This document shows positions 38,077-46,594 of a stretch of 64,000 nt of DNA, in pieces (positions within the stretch are counted from its first letter, which is position 1; each line of letters opens with the position of its first letter). The notes under the pieces are model-generated. The model did no database searches. It was given only the letters and a program-made list of their open reading frames with translations, and had not been told where the DNA came from. Position numbers and translations under genes: made by a program. This DNA is from an uncultured Roseateles sp. (lineage in GTDB: Bacteria > Pseudomonadota > Gammaproteobacteria > Burkholderiales > Burkholderiaceae_C): positions 2,108,001-2,172,000 of the forward strand of contig NZ_OY729424.1 in the NCBI RefSeq assembly GCF_963422335.1. The letters run 5' to 3'.

Positions 38077-39087
38077 TTACAGCTTCTGTATGCGCTCGAG
38101 CTCGGCGTGGAAGACCTTCACCAGACTCTGGTCGTATTCGGCCGCAAACTTCTCGTGAATGGGCTTGACTGCCGTTTGCATGCGGGCGGTCTCGCCGGCC
38201 GACATCTCGTTGTACTGCATGCCCTTGGACTTCAGCTCGGCCACCGCCTTGCCGGCCATTTCGCGGCTGATCTGGCGCTGGAAGACGATGGCCTCGCTGG
38301 CCGAGTCTTGCAGCGCCTTCTGCTCAGCCGGGCTGAGCTTGTCCCAGAACTTCTTGCTGACCAGCAGGATGTTCGAGGCATAGACATGGTTGGTCGCGCT
38401 GACGAACTTCTGCACCTCGAAGAACTTGTTGGACAGGATCACCGAGAAGGGATTCTCCTGGCCATCCACCGCATGGGTCTCCAGGGCGGAGTAGAGCTCG
38501 CCGAAAGGCATAGGCACCGGGTTGGCCTTGAAGGTCTTGAAGGTGTCCAGGAAGACGGGGTTGGGTATCACACGCAGCTTCAGGCCTTCCAGGTCTTCAC
38601 CCTTGGTGATGGGGCGCTTGCTGTTGGTGACATTGCGAAAGCCCAGGTCCCAGAAGCCCAGTCCGATCAGGCCTTTTTCGGGCAGCTTGGCCAGCAGGGC
38701 CTTGCCCACGGGGCCGTCCAGCAGTGCGTCGGCCTGCTTGAAGTTGCTCACGATGAAGGGGAAGTCCAGCAGGCCGAACTCCTTCACGATGCCAGCCAGC
38801 GAGGTCGGTGCGGGCGCCGTCATCTCCTGCACGCCGCCCTGCAATGCGGACTGCTGCTGCAGCTCGCTGCCCAGCTGCGAGGCGGGGTACTCCTTGACCA
38901 CGAGCTTGCCGCCGCTCTTGGCCGCAACGAGTTCGGCGAACTTCTTGGCGCCGATGCTCATCGGGTGGTCGGCATTGTTCAGGTGGCCGAAGCGAATGGT
39001 CTTGGCTTCTTGCGCGTGGCTTGTTTGCAGTGCGCACATGCCCAGCATTGCAAGCAACAGCGTACGGCGAATATCGCTCTTAATCAC
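38077..39087 (-). CDS. dctP: TRAP transporter substrate-binding protein DctP
   Basis: A 336-residue periplasmic binding protein; the signal peptide ends near HAQEA. Landmarks: FGHLNNADHPMSIGAKKF, QLGSELQQQSALQGG, FRNVTNSKRPI and GLKLRVIPNPVFLDTF with the conserved ligand-binding Arg. DctP proteins mostly bind organic (often C4 or aromatic) acids. First gene of dctPQM, directly behind a TTGACG-N18-TAGAAT promoter with an operator at the start site. A close paralogue is at 29773-30783. Confidence 0.94.
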   Translation of the reverse strand: MIKSDIRRTLLLAMLGMCALQTSHAQEAKTIRFGHLNNADHPMSIGAKKFAELVAAKSGGKLVVKEYPASQLGSELQQQSALQGGVQEMTAPAPTSLAGIVKEFGLLDFPFIVSNFKQADALLDGPVGKALLAKLPEKGLIGLGFWDLGFRNVTNSKRPITKGEDLEGLKLRVIPNPVFLDTFKTFKANPVPMPFGELYSALETHAVDGQENPFSVILSNKFFEVQKFVSATNHVYASNILLVSKKFWDKLSPAEQKALQDSASEAIVFQRQISREMAGKAVAELKSKGMQYNEMSAGETARMQTAVKPIHEKFAAEYDQSLVKVFHAELERIQKL

Positions 39088-39142
39088 TTGTCGTCTCCTT
39101 CATGGAATGATCTGATGAACTTCCGCTGCCGTTGCGAGCAAC

Positions 39143-39155
39143 AGAACGTCGTTGC
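39143..39155. promoter_or_regulatory. IclR-type operator in the dctP promoter
   Basis: AGAACGTCGTTGC, 11 of 13 positions identical to the palindrome AGAACGTCGTTCT in the iclR-iclR intergenic region. It abuts the -10 box on its downstream side, 56 nt before the dctP ATG, a repressor-like position. Confidence 0.65.
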
Positions 39156-39185
39156 ATTCTATTGGTCTCGAAAGCGTAGCGTCAA
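39156..39185 (-). promoter_or_regulatory. Sigma-70 promoter of dctPQM
   Basis: On the minus strand: TTGACG (39180-39185), 18-nt spacer, TAGAAT (39156-39161). Both hexamers match the consensus at five of six positions. The operator overlaps the expected transcription start. Confidence 0.75.
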
Positions 39186-39221
39186 CAAAGGGTTGACCCT
39201 GTGTTGTGCGTTGCGCGAGCG

Positions 39222-39249
39222 AAAAAAAACGGCCGCGAGTTGCGGCCGT
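39222..39249 (-). terminator. Rho-independent terminator of the minus-strand iclR gene
   Basis: On the minus strand: ACGGCCGC / GCGGCCGT 8-bp stem with a 5-nt loop, then eight T. It lies 35 nt after the iclR stop and insulates it from dctPQM. Confidence 0.93.
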
Positions 39250-39283
39250 TGTCGAGGTTGCGGGGTACTTCGTGCCGGGGCAC

Positions 39284-40018
39284 TCAGGAGCCTTCAGGCT
39301 CCGGATACACGCCGCCCAGCAGGCCCGTCAGCTTCACGGCGGCATACCGCACATGGTCGGCATGGGCGGTATTCAGTCGGTAGGTGGGAATGCTGAGCGT
39401 GACGGCTCCGGCGCATTCGCCGTCGGCACCGAATACCGGCGCCGAGATGCCCGACACCTCGGGGACACGATCGCCCGACGCGATCACGACCTGCTCCTTG
39501 CGAATCTTCGCGTGCTTGGCGCCGCGCCCGCTGCTGTACGCAATCAGGACGCGGCCACCGGCGCCGCGGTCCAGCGGCAGCAGATCGCCGGCACGGGTGT
39601 GGTCACGCAGCAGCTGGGGTGAGTCGACGCGGTACAGGCACAGGCGGTGCTCGCCATGGATGACATGGAAGGCGGCGCTCTCGCGCGTCAGGTCAACCAG
39701 TTCCTTGAGTACCGGCATCACCACATCCTGTTGTGAAAACGCCGAGGCATAGACGCCATTCAGGCGGACGATCTCCGGGCCCAGGCTGTAGGTGCCATCG
39801 GCATGCCGGCGTATCAGGGTTGCATGCTCCAGCGACGCGATCAGGCGCAGCACGGTGCTTTTGTACAACTGGGTTCGCTGCGCGAGCTCGGCCAGCGACA
39901 GGGAGCCGTCGCCTTTTCTGAATGCGGTGAGCAGCGAAAGCGCTCGGTCGACGGCGGCCGCGCCGCCCGGCGCCGCCTGTTGGTCAGCCACTGACGGAAT
40001 CGCTGCTTTCCTTGGCAT
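39284..40018 (-). CDS. IclR-family transcriptional regulator (minus strand)
   Basis: A 244-residue regulator. N-terminal winged HTH (about 20-85: ALSLLTAFRKGDGSLSLAELA, then QLYKSTVLRLIASLEHA) and C-terminal IclR effector-binding domain (about 95-240: RESAAFHVIHGEHRLCLYRV, GRVLIAY). It is divergent from a second iclR gene 122 nt away, with a palindromic site in between. It likely controls the flanking TRAP and catabolic genes. Effector unknown. Confidence 0.93.
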   Translation of the reverse strand: MPRKAAIPSVADQQAAPGGAAAVDRALSLLTAFRKGDGSLSLAELAQRTQLYKSTVLRLIASLEHATLIRRHADGTYSLGPEIVRLNGVYASAFSQQDVVMPVLKELVDLTRESAAFHVIHGEHRLCLYRVDSPQLLRDHTRAGDLLPLDRGAGGRVLIAYSSGRGAKHAKIRKEQVVIASGDRVPEVSGISAPVFGADGECAGAVTLSIPTYRLNTAHADHVRYAAVKLTGLLGGVYPEPEGS

Positions 40019-40080
40019 AGGGTTTTCTCTGGGACTTTATTTAGAAGAACTATTGTGCCGTAGCTCTTACACTCTCCAAT

Positions 40081-40099
40081 TTAAGAACGTCGTTCTAAA
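40081..40099. promoter_or_regulatory. Palindromic operator between the divergent iclR genes
   Basis: TTAAGAACGTCGTTCTAAA, with the 13-bp perfect core AGAACG-T-CGTTCT and outer T-A matches. It is 42 nt upstream of the plus-strand iclR and 62 nt upstream of the minus-strand one, so one bound repressor could affect both. A related half-site TTAGAAGAAC lies at 40051-40060. The 11-mer within the core recurs in the dctP and thuA promoters. Confidence 0.8.
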
Positions 40100-40140
40100 A
40101 ATTGATGGCGCGCTGCGGCGCGTCGAATGGAGGCCCCAGG

Positions 40141-40911
40141 ATGGCGGAAGAAGTGGGAGTTGCTGCCGTAGAGCGTGCGTTGGGGATTCTCGAAGCCCTG
40201 AGCGAGCCCAAGCTCTCGCTGGCCGAGCTGTCCAAGCGCACAGGCCTCTACAAGAGCACGGTGTTGCGCTTGACCAAGTCGCTGGAAAAGTTCGGCTACG
40301 TGGTTCGCGCGGAGGATGGCTGCTTCAGGCTGGGCTCGAAGGTGCTGGTGCTCGGCGGGCGCTTTCAGCGGCATCTGCGCACTGCCGATGTCGTGCCGCC
40401 GGTGCTGGCGCGCATCGTGGGCGAGTTGCGGGAGGGCGCGTCGTTCTATATCGCGCAAGGGGATCACCGTGTCTGCTTGCACCGCATGGATTCCGCCAGG
40501 GCGGTGCGCGACTCGGTGCATGAAGGCGATCGTTTGCCACTGACCGTGGGCGCTGCGGCCCATGTGCTGCTGGCCTTCTCGGGCACCAGGGGGGCGGCGT
40601 ACGACGCCATCCGCGAGCAGTTCTATGCAGAGTCGTACGGCGAGCGGGACGATGAGACCGCGGCCGTGGCCTGCCCGGTGTTCAGCCACGAGGATGTGGT
40701 GTTCGGCGCGCTCAGCGTCTCGGGGCCACGCTATCGCATCGAGTCACTCGGCATCTCCCGGATTCTGCCCACGCTGATGCGCAGCGCCCAGGACCTCTCG
40801 GCTGCCCTGGGCGGCCATCGATGCCTGCCGCTCTATGACATGCATCGCAGCAAGTGGGTGCCTGTGGAGCTGAATCTGCCGGACACCGGGCCGGCTCCCC
40901 TCGCCGACTGA
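40141..40911 (+). CDS. IclR-family transcriptional regulator (plus strand)
   Basis: A 256-residue regulator. HTH domain about 5-65 (VERALGILEALSEPKLSLAEL, TGLYKSTVLRLTKSLEKFGY) and effector domain (EGASFYIAQGDHRVCLHRMD, AAHVLLAFSGT). Start: ATG 40141 is preceded by GGAGG at 8 nt; an upstream ATG at 40102 lacks one. It shares sequence style with its divergent neighbour but the C-terminal tail differs. It precedes the aldehyde dehydrogenase/CoA-transferase genes on the same strand. Confidence 0.93.
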   Translation: MAEEVGVAAVERALGILEALSEPKLSLAELSKRTGLYKSTVLRLTKSLEKFGYVVRAEDGCFRLGSKVLVLGGRFQRHLRTADVVPPVLARIVGELREGASFYIAQGDHRVCLHRMDSARAVRDSVHEGDRLPLTVGAAAHVLLAFSGTRGAAYDAIREQFYAESYGERDDETAAVACPVFSHEDVVFGALSVSGPRYRIESLGISRILPTLMRSAQDLSAALGGHRCLPLYDMHRSKWVPVELNLPDTGPAPLAD

Positions 40912-41094
40912 ACGCTACGCCACCACGGGACCGTCACCCGGCCGCGGTGCGGTGATTTCCCGCGCCATCAGGCTCGGTTTGTCAGCTTCTTGTCCGCGTA
41001 CTAGGGCCTACCCGAGGTGCTTCATTAATAGAATTGCATTATGCTGGATGGAACGGCAAGCCAAAAAGGCGGCGCCACAACAAGTCGGAAAGCC

Positions 41095-42585
41095 ATGCAA
41101 GACTCCAACGCAATGCCCCATTACGACCACTTCATCGATGGGCGAGCGGTCAAGCCTTCGTCGGGGGCCTATTTCCCGACCGACAACCCCTTTGACGGCC
41201 TGACCTGGGCCCAGATCGCCCGCGGCAACGCGGAGGACGTGAATCTGGCGGTGGAGTCTGCGCACCGTGCCTTCGAGATCGGGCCCTGGGCGGGCATGAC
41301 GCCCAGCGAGCGCGGCCGCCTGATGTGGAAGGCCGCCGACCTGATCGCGTCGCGTGCCGACCGCCTGGCCGTGATCGAGCAGCGCGACAACGGCAAGCTG
41401 GTCACCGAAGTGGTCTCCCAGGTCAAGTACATGGCCGACTACTTCAAGTACTACGCCGGCCTGGCGGACAAGATCCATAGCGCCGTCATCCCGACCGACA
41501 AGAAGGGCGTCTTCGCCTATACCAAGTACGAGGCCAAGGGCGTGATCGCCATCATCACGCCATGGAACTCGCCGCTGACCCTGACCAGCTGGAAGCTGGC
41601 GCCGGCCCTGGCGGCGGGCTGCACCGTGGTGGTCAAGCCCTCGGAGTTCACCTCGGCGTCCATGGTGGAGCTGGCGGCGATCTTCATCGAGGCAGGCTTC
41701 CCGCCGGGCGTCGTCAATGTCGTCACCGGCTTTGGCGCCGAGGTCGGGCAACCGCTGGTCACCCACCGCCGGGTCGAACACATCGGCTTCACCGGCGGGG
41801 CGGAGGCCGGTCGAAAAATCTACGAGCTGGCGGCCAAGAACTTCAAGACCGTCACCCTGGAGCTGGGCGGCAAGTCCCCCAACATCGTGTTCGACGACGC
41901 CGACCTGGACCAGGCGGTCAAGGGCGTGGTCTCGGGCATCTTTGCGGCCTCGGGGCAGAGCTGCCAGGCCGGCTCGCGGCTGCTGCTGCAGCGCTCGATT
42001 CACGATCAGTTCATCGAAAAGCTGGTCGCCTTCATGAGCGACGTCCGCATGGGCGACCCGTCGCTGCCGGAGACCCAGATCGGGCCCATCGCCACCCGGC
42101 CGCAATTCGACAAGATCATGTCGTACATCGAGATTGCCAAGGCCGAGGGTGCCATCTGCGCGCTGGGCGGCAGGAGCCGACCCGACCTGGGGGCCGGGCA
42201 GTTCGTCGAGCCGACGATCTTCACCAATGTGCGCAACGACATGCGCATCGCGCAGGAGGAAGTCTTCGGCCCGGTGCTGGCTGTCATCCCCTTCGATACG
42301 GAAGAGGACGCAATCCGCATTGGCAACGACGTGGCCTACGGCCTGGCGGGGGCGGTGTGGACGCGTGACCTGAAACGCGCGATGCTGATGACCGACAAGC
42401 TGAAGGCGGGTACGGTCTGGGTCAACAACTACCGGGCCACCAGCTTCACCTCGCCTTTCGGTGGCTACAAGGAGTCTGGCATAGGGCGCGAGTCCGGCAT
42501 CGATGCCATCAAGGAATACCTCCACACCAAATGCGTCTGGATGTCGTCCGATCTCGAGGTGCCGAATCCCTTCGTGCGTCGCTGA
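41095..42585 (+). CDS. Aldehyde dehydrogenase family protein
   Basis: A 496-residue NAD(P)-dependent enzyme oxidising an aldehyde to an acid. Cofactor site ITPWNSPLTL (about 154-163), general base Glu256 in LELGGKSPN, nucleophile Cys290 in GQSCQAGSR, and a late EEVFGPVLAVIPF. Start: ATG 41095 preceded by GGAAAG; ATGs at 41041 and 41113 are in frame. First gene of a plus-strand set followed by a CoA-transferase 26 nt downstream. A TAGAAT box at 41029-41034 resembles the dctP -10 region. Specific substrate unknown. Confidence 0.92.
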   Translation: MQDSNAMPHYDHFIDGRAVKPSSGAYFPTDNPFDGLTWAQIARGNAEDVNLAVESAHRAFEIGPWAGMTPSERGRLMWKAADLIASRADRLAVIEQRDNGKLVTEVVSQVKYMADYFKYYAGLADKIHSAVIPTDKKGVFAYTKYEAKGVIAIITPWNSPLTLTSWKLAPALAAGCTVVVKPSEFTSASMVELAAIFIEAGFPPGVVNVVTGFGAEVGQPLVTHRRVEHIGFTGGAEAGRKIYELAAKNFKTVTLELGGKSPNIVFDDADLDQAVKGVVSGIFAASGQSCQAGSRLLLQRSIHDQFIEKLVAFMSDVRMGDPSLPETQIGPIATRPQFDKIMSYIEIAKAEGAICALGGRSRPDLGAGQFVEPTIFTNVRNDMRIAQEEVFGPVLAVIPFDTEEDAIRIGNDVAYGLAGAVWTRDLKRAMLMTDKLKAGTVWVNNYRATSFTSPFGGYKESGIGRESGIDAIKEYLHTKCVWMSSDLEVPNPFVRR

Positions 42586-42611
42586 ACTGACGGGCCTAGG
42601 GAGAGAAAACC

Positions 42612-43814
42612 ATGAGTCAGGCACTGGCGAATGTAAGGGTCCTGGACCTGAGCAATGTATTGGCAGGTCCGTTCTGCGCCTACCAGCTCGCGCTGCTGGG
42701 CGCCGATGTGATCAAGGTCGAAGTTCCCAGCGGCGGCGATCTGGCGCGGCAGCTGGGCTCGGACCCCGGGCTCAACGCCAACCATATGGGCGCGTCCTTT
42801 CTGGCGCAGAACAGTGGCAAGCGCTCGATCACCGTGAATCTGAAGACGGCCAGCGGCAAGGCGGTGCTGAAGCGCCTGGTCGCTTCCGCCGACGTGCTGG
42901 TGGAGAACTTCCGCCCCGGCGTGATGGCGCGGCTGGGTCTGTCCTGGGATGAGCTGAAGCAGTGCAACCCGGCCCTGGTGTATTGCGCGATCTCGGGCTT
43001 CGGCCAGGACGGCCCGCTGAAGGATGCACCGGCCTACGACCAGATCATCCAGGGACTGTCGGGCATGATGAGCATCACCGGCGACAAGCACAGCGCGCCG
43101 CTACGGGTGGGCTCGCCGGTGGCCGACACCATCAGCGGTATCACCGCCGCGTTCGCGATCTCCAGCGCCCTGGTGCGGCGTTTCCGCACCGGTGAAGGCG
43201 CCTTCATCGATGTGTCGATGTTGGAGTCCACTCTGGTGACCATGGGTTGGGTGGTGTCCAACTACCTGATCGTCGGCACCGTGCCGCAGGCCAATGGCAA
43301 CGACAACATGACCGCCGCGCCGTCCGGCGCCTTCAAGACCGGATCGGGCCTGCTGAACATCGCCGCGAACAAGCAGGAGCAGTTCGAGGCGCTGGCCAAG
43401 GCGATTGACCGAGAGAACCTGATCACCGACGAGCGCTTTGCCAAGCGCGAGAGCCGCAAGCTGCACCGCCCGGAACTGACGGCCGAGATCGAGGCGGCGC
43501 TGGCGGCCCACGACGCCGCGCACTGGGAGGCCCTCTTCAATCGCGTCGGCATACCGGCCGGCCGCGTGCTGACGGTGCCCGAGGTGCTCGAGTCCCCGCA
43601 GATACGGCACCGCGAACTGCTGCAGACCTTCGACGATGTGCCTGGCGTTGACCGGGCCATCACCGTGCCGCGGGCGGGCTTCCGCCTCTCCGACGGCGAG
43701 CCCCGCACCTCATCGCCCCCGCCGCTGCTGGGCCAGCACACCGATGCGGTCCTGCTGTCGGTCGGCTTCAGCGAAGCCGACATTCAACAACTCCGTGCCG
43801 AAGGTGCCATATGA
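42612..43814 (+). CDS. Class III CoA-transferase, CaiB/BaiF family
   Basis: A 400-residue enzyme moving CoA between carboxylic acids. N-terminal VRVLDLSNVLAGPFCAYQLA, LGADVIKVE, and the catalytic Asp in APAYDQIIQGLSGMM are family hallmarks; NFRPGVMARLGL is also typical. It is preceded by GGGAGAG. It overlaps the citryl-CoA-lyase-like gene by ATGA. In context it may activate a hydroxy-acid so that the lyase can cleave it. Confidence 0.93.
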   Translation: MSQALANVRVLDLSNVLAGPFCAYQLALLGADVIKVEVPSGGDLARQLGSDPGLNANHMGASFLAQNSGKRSITVNLKTASGKAVLKRLVASADVLVENFRPGVMARLGLSWDELKQCNPALVYCAISGFGQDGPLKDAPAYDQIIQGLSGMMSITGDKHSAPLRVGSPVADTISGITAAFAISSALVRRFRTGEGAFIDVSMLESTLVTMGWVVSNYLIVGTVPQANGNDNMTAAPSGAFKTGSGLLNIAANKQEQFEALAKAIDRENLITDERFAKRESRKLHRPELTAEIEAALAAHDAAHWEALFNRVGIPAGRVLTVPEVLESPQIRHRELLQTFDDVPGVDRAITVPRAGFRLSDGEPRTSSPPPLLGQHTDAVLLSVGFSEADIQQLRAEGAI

Positions 43815-44667
43815 GTGACAAGACCAGCGGCAAGGCCGGCGACAAAAGCGCCGAGCAGATTCTGGGCGAGGCGAAAGCCTGGTGGTCCACGGCCATCATC
43901 GACGTGAAGCCGAACGAGATTGCGATCCGTGGCTATCCGATACAGCAGCTGATCGGCGAACTGAGCTACCCCGCCATGGTGTGGCTGATGATTCGCGGCG
44001 AGCTGCCCACGGCCGAGCAGTCGAAGCTGCTGGAGGCGACGCTGGTCGCCGGTGTCGACCACGGCCCCCATGCCCCGTCCATCGCCATCTCGCGCATGTC
44101 GGTCACCTGCGGCCTGCCGCTGAATGGCGCGATGGCCTCGGCCATCAATGCGCTGGACGACATCCACGGTGGCGCCGGCCAGCAATGCATGGAGCTGATG
44201 CGCAGCATTGCCGCCGCGTCGAAGGGTGCAGAACCCACCGACGTTGAGGTCGCCACGGCGCTGGCCGAATGGCAGGCCAGGCACGGCAAGGTGATTCCCG
44301 GCTTTGGCCACCGCTGGCACCAGGTGGACCCCCGCGCCGTCCGCCTGCTGGAGCTGATGCAGGGTGCGCAGGAGCGCGGCGCCATCTCCGGCATCTACGG
44401 CCGCATAGGCTCGGCCATCGAGCGGGTGCTGACGGCAGGCAAGGGCAAGCCGATACCGATGAATATCGACGGCGTGACGGCGGCCCTCTATCTGGAGCTC
44501 GGCTTCGAGGCGGAAGTCGGCCGCGGCCTCTTCATCCTGTCGCGCTCGGTCGGCATTCTTGCCCACGCCTGGGAGCAGCGCCAGCAGGGCGGCCGCATCA
44601 AGGGCCCGATGACCCCCAGCATTCCCTATACCTACACCGGCCCGAGCGCCGCAACTTCGAGCGCTAG
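43811..44667 (+). CDS. Citryl-CoA lyase/citrate-synthase-like protein, apparent frameshift at its 3' end
   Basis: A short citrate-synthase-fold protein of the citryl-CoA lyase type, about 285 residues. Catalytic-type residues are visible: His119 in DDIHGGAGQQ, His167 in PGFGHRWH, Asp220 in NIDGVTAALYLELG. Expected role: retro-Claisen cleavage of a 3-hydroxyacyl-CoA to acetyl-CoA and a 2-oxoacid. After residue 278 (YTYTGP, base 44644) the frame misses the stop TAG at 44665-44667, which lies in the neighbouring frame after RRNFER. As the sequence stands, the frame instead runs on through the spacer into the ThDP gene (to 46501). One base lost near 44640-44648 explains this. Either a real fusion or a sequence error. 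Confidence 0.82.
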
Positions 44668-44725
44668 GCATTGCCGGGCCGCCGAACTCAAACCTGTCTA
44701 TTCACCATTCTTTTCAGGAATTGCC

Positions 44726-46501
44726 ATGACCAAGGAACTCATCTCGAAGCAGCTCGTGAGGTATCTCGAGCAACGCGGCGTCGAGCACATCTTCGGCCTG
44801 TGCGGCCACACCAATATTGCCGTGCTGGCCGCGCTGTCCGAAAGCACCAAGATCAAATTCGTCAACACGCGTCATGAGCAGATTGCCGCGCATATGGCTG
44901 ACGGCTATGCCCGCGCCAAGCGCACCACGGCGGTCGTGCTGTCGCACCTGGGCCCGGGGCTGACGAATGCCTCGACCGGAGTGGCCAATGCCGCGCTGGA
45001 CTCGGTGCCCATGGTGGTGATTGCCGGCGACATCCCCAGCCACTACTACGGCAAGCACCCGCATCAGGAAATCAATCTGCATGCCGATGCGTCGCAGTCG
45101 GAAATCTACCGGCCCTTCGTCAAGCGCGTGTGGCGCGTGGAGCGCCCCGATCTGTTCCCCGAGATTATCGAGAAGGCCTTCCAGCTGGCCGAGACCGGTA
45201 GGCCCGGCCCGGTGCTGGTGTCCGTGCCCATGGACATCTTCTCGATGGAGGTGGACACCAAACTGTTCGAACGCCTGAGCCACCACACCAAATCGATTCA
45301 CAAGCCCTCGCTGGACGAGGTGGTGGCCGAGCGCATCGTGAACACCCTGGCCAAGGCCAGGAAGCCGGTGATCTATGCCGGTGGCGGCATCCTGCTGGCC
45401 GATGCAGCGGCCGAACTCGCGGCCTTCGCCGACCACATGTCGCTGCCTGTCGCGCACAGCCTGATGGGCAAGGGAGCCTTGCCGGATGATCATGCCTTGA
45501 CCCTGGGCATGACTGGTTTCTGGGGCACGCAGTTCGTCAATGACAAGTGCCGCAACGCCGACTGGGTGATAGGCCTGGGCACACGCTTTGCCGAGGCCGA
45601 TTGCAGCTCCTGGGAGTCGGAGTTCACCTTCAGCTTCCCGCCCACCAAGCTGATTCACATCGACATCGACCCGGCCGAGATCGGCCGCAACTACCCGGTG
45701 GAAATCGGCGTCGCCACCGACCTGAAGTCGGCACTGGCGGTGCTGATCCGTGTCGCCCGCCGGCTCTTCCCCGATGGCGTGAAGAACGATCATCTGCGCG
45801 AGGAAATCGGCGCCTACCGCCGCGACTTCGAGGCGACCAATCGCCAGCACGTCAACAACGACGCCTTCCCGATGCGGCCCGAGCGCATCCTGGCCAATGT
45901 GCGTGAGGTGCTGCCCCGCGACGGCATCATCACCACCGATGTGGGCTGGAACAAGAATGGTGTCGGCCAGCAGTTCCCTATCTACACGCCCGGTTCCATC
46001 CTCACGCCCGGCGGCTTCGCGACGATGGGCTTCGGCTCGCCCGCGGCGCTCGGTGCCAAGCTGGCGCAACCCCACCGCGTTGTCATCGCCCTGGTCGGCG
46101 ACGGCGGTTTCGGCCAGAACCCGGCCGTGCTGGCCACCGCCGCCGAAGAGAACATTCCTGTCGTCTGGGTGGTGATGAACAACGGCGCCTACGGCACCAT
46201 CGCCGGCCTCGAGATGGCGCATTACGGCACGACCTTCGGCACCGTTTTCAAGAAGCCCGGAGGCGAGCCCTATTCGCCGGACTTCGCTGCGATCGCGCGG
46301 GGCTTTGGCGTCGAAGGGCTGAAGATCAGCTCGGCGGCCGAGTTCAAGCCGGCGCTGGAAAAAGCCATCGCCTCGGGTCGCCCCTTTGTGCTCGATGTGT
46401 CGATGAAGAACGAGCCGGTGCCGACCTCCGGCCACTGGAACATCAACGACATCTACACGCCGAACGGCGGACGCGCGATCTCGCACGTCGCGCTCGACTG
46501 A
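44726..46501 (+). CDS. Thiamine-diphosphate-dependent enzyme, acetolactate-synthase-like
   Basis: A 591-residue ThDP enzyme: N-terminal PYR domain with catalytic Glu51 (NTRHEQIAAHMADGYARA), central domain (about 190-340), C-terminal PP domain with the ThDP/Mg motif GDGGFGQNPAV and NN end. It differs from IlvB in lacking a long leader, and no ilvN-like small subunit is adjacent. It could be a 2-oxoacid decarboxylase or a carboligase. The ATG at 44726 has CAGGAA upstream, so it can start by itself even though the upstream lyase frame reads through into it. Works presumably with the aldehyde dehydrogenase and CoA-transferase of the same operon. Confidence 0.88.
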   Translation: MTKELISKQLVRYLEQRGVEHIFGLCGHTNIAVLAALSESTKIKFVNTRHEQIAAHMADGYARAKRTTAVVLSHLGPGLTNASTGVANAALDSVPMVVIAGDIPSHYYGKHPHQEINLHADASQSEIYRPFVKRVWRVERPDLFPEIIEKAFQLAETGRPGPVLVSVPMDIFSMEVDTKLFERLSHHTKSIHKPSLDEVVAERIVNTLAKARKPVIYAGGGILLADAAAELAAFADHMSLPVAHSLMGKGALPDDHALTLGMTGFWGTQFVNDKCRNADWVIGLGTRFAEADCSSWESEFTFSFPPTKLIHIDIDPAEIGRNYPVEIGVATDLKSALAVLIRVARRLFPDGVKNDHLREEIGAYRRDFEATNRQHVNNDAFPMRPERILANVREVLPRDGIITTDVGWNKNGVGQQFPIYTPGSILTPGGFATMGFGSPAALGAKLAQPHRVVIALVGDGGFGQNPAVLATAAEENIPVVWVVMNNGAYGTIAGLEMAHYGTTFGTVFKKPGGEPYSPDFAAIARGFGVEGLKISSAAEFKPALEKAIASGRPFVLDVSMKNEPVPTSGHWNINDIYTPNGGRAISHVALD

Positions 46502-46544
46502 GCGACTCCAGCCACAGGCCACCAGGGCGCCACTGCCTGCTTCC

Positions 46545-46560
46545 TGGCAGGCAGATGGCT
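46545..46560 (+). promoter_or_regulatory. Candidate sigma-54 (-24/-12) promoter before the TonB receptor/secretion operon
   Basis: TGGCAGGCAGATGGCT matches TGGCACG-N4-TTGCT at 10 of 12 fixed positions, with GG and GC in register. It ends 34 nt before the ATG at 46595, the same distance as the sigma-54-like site before the PEP-CTERM gene at 8679. It partly overlaps a hairpin (CTGCCTGC / GGCAGGCAG), so the match may be fortuitous. Confidence 0.4.
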
Positions 46561-46594
46561 CTGCTCGTCCACTCAACGCCGCCACGTTCGAATC

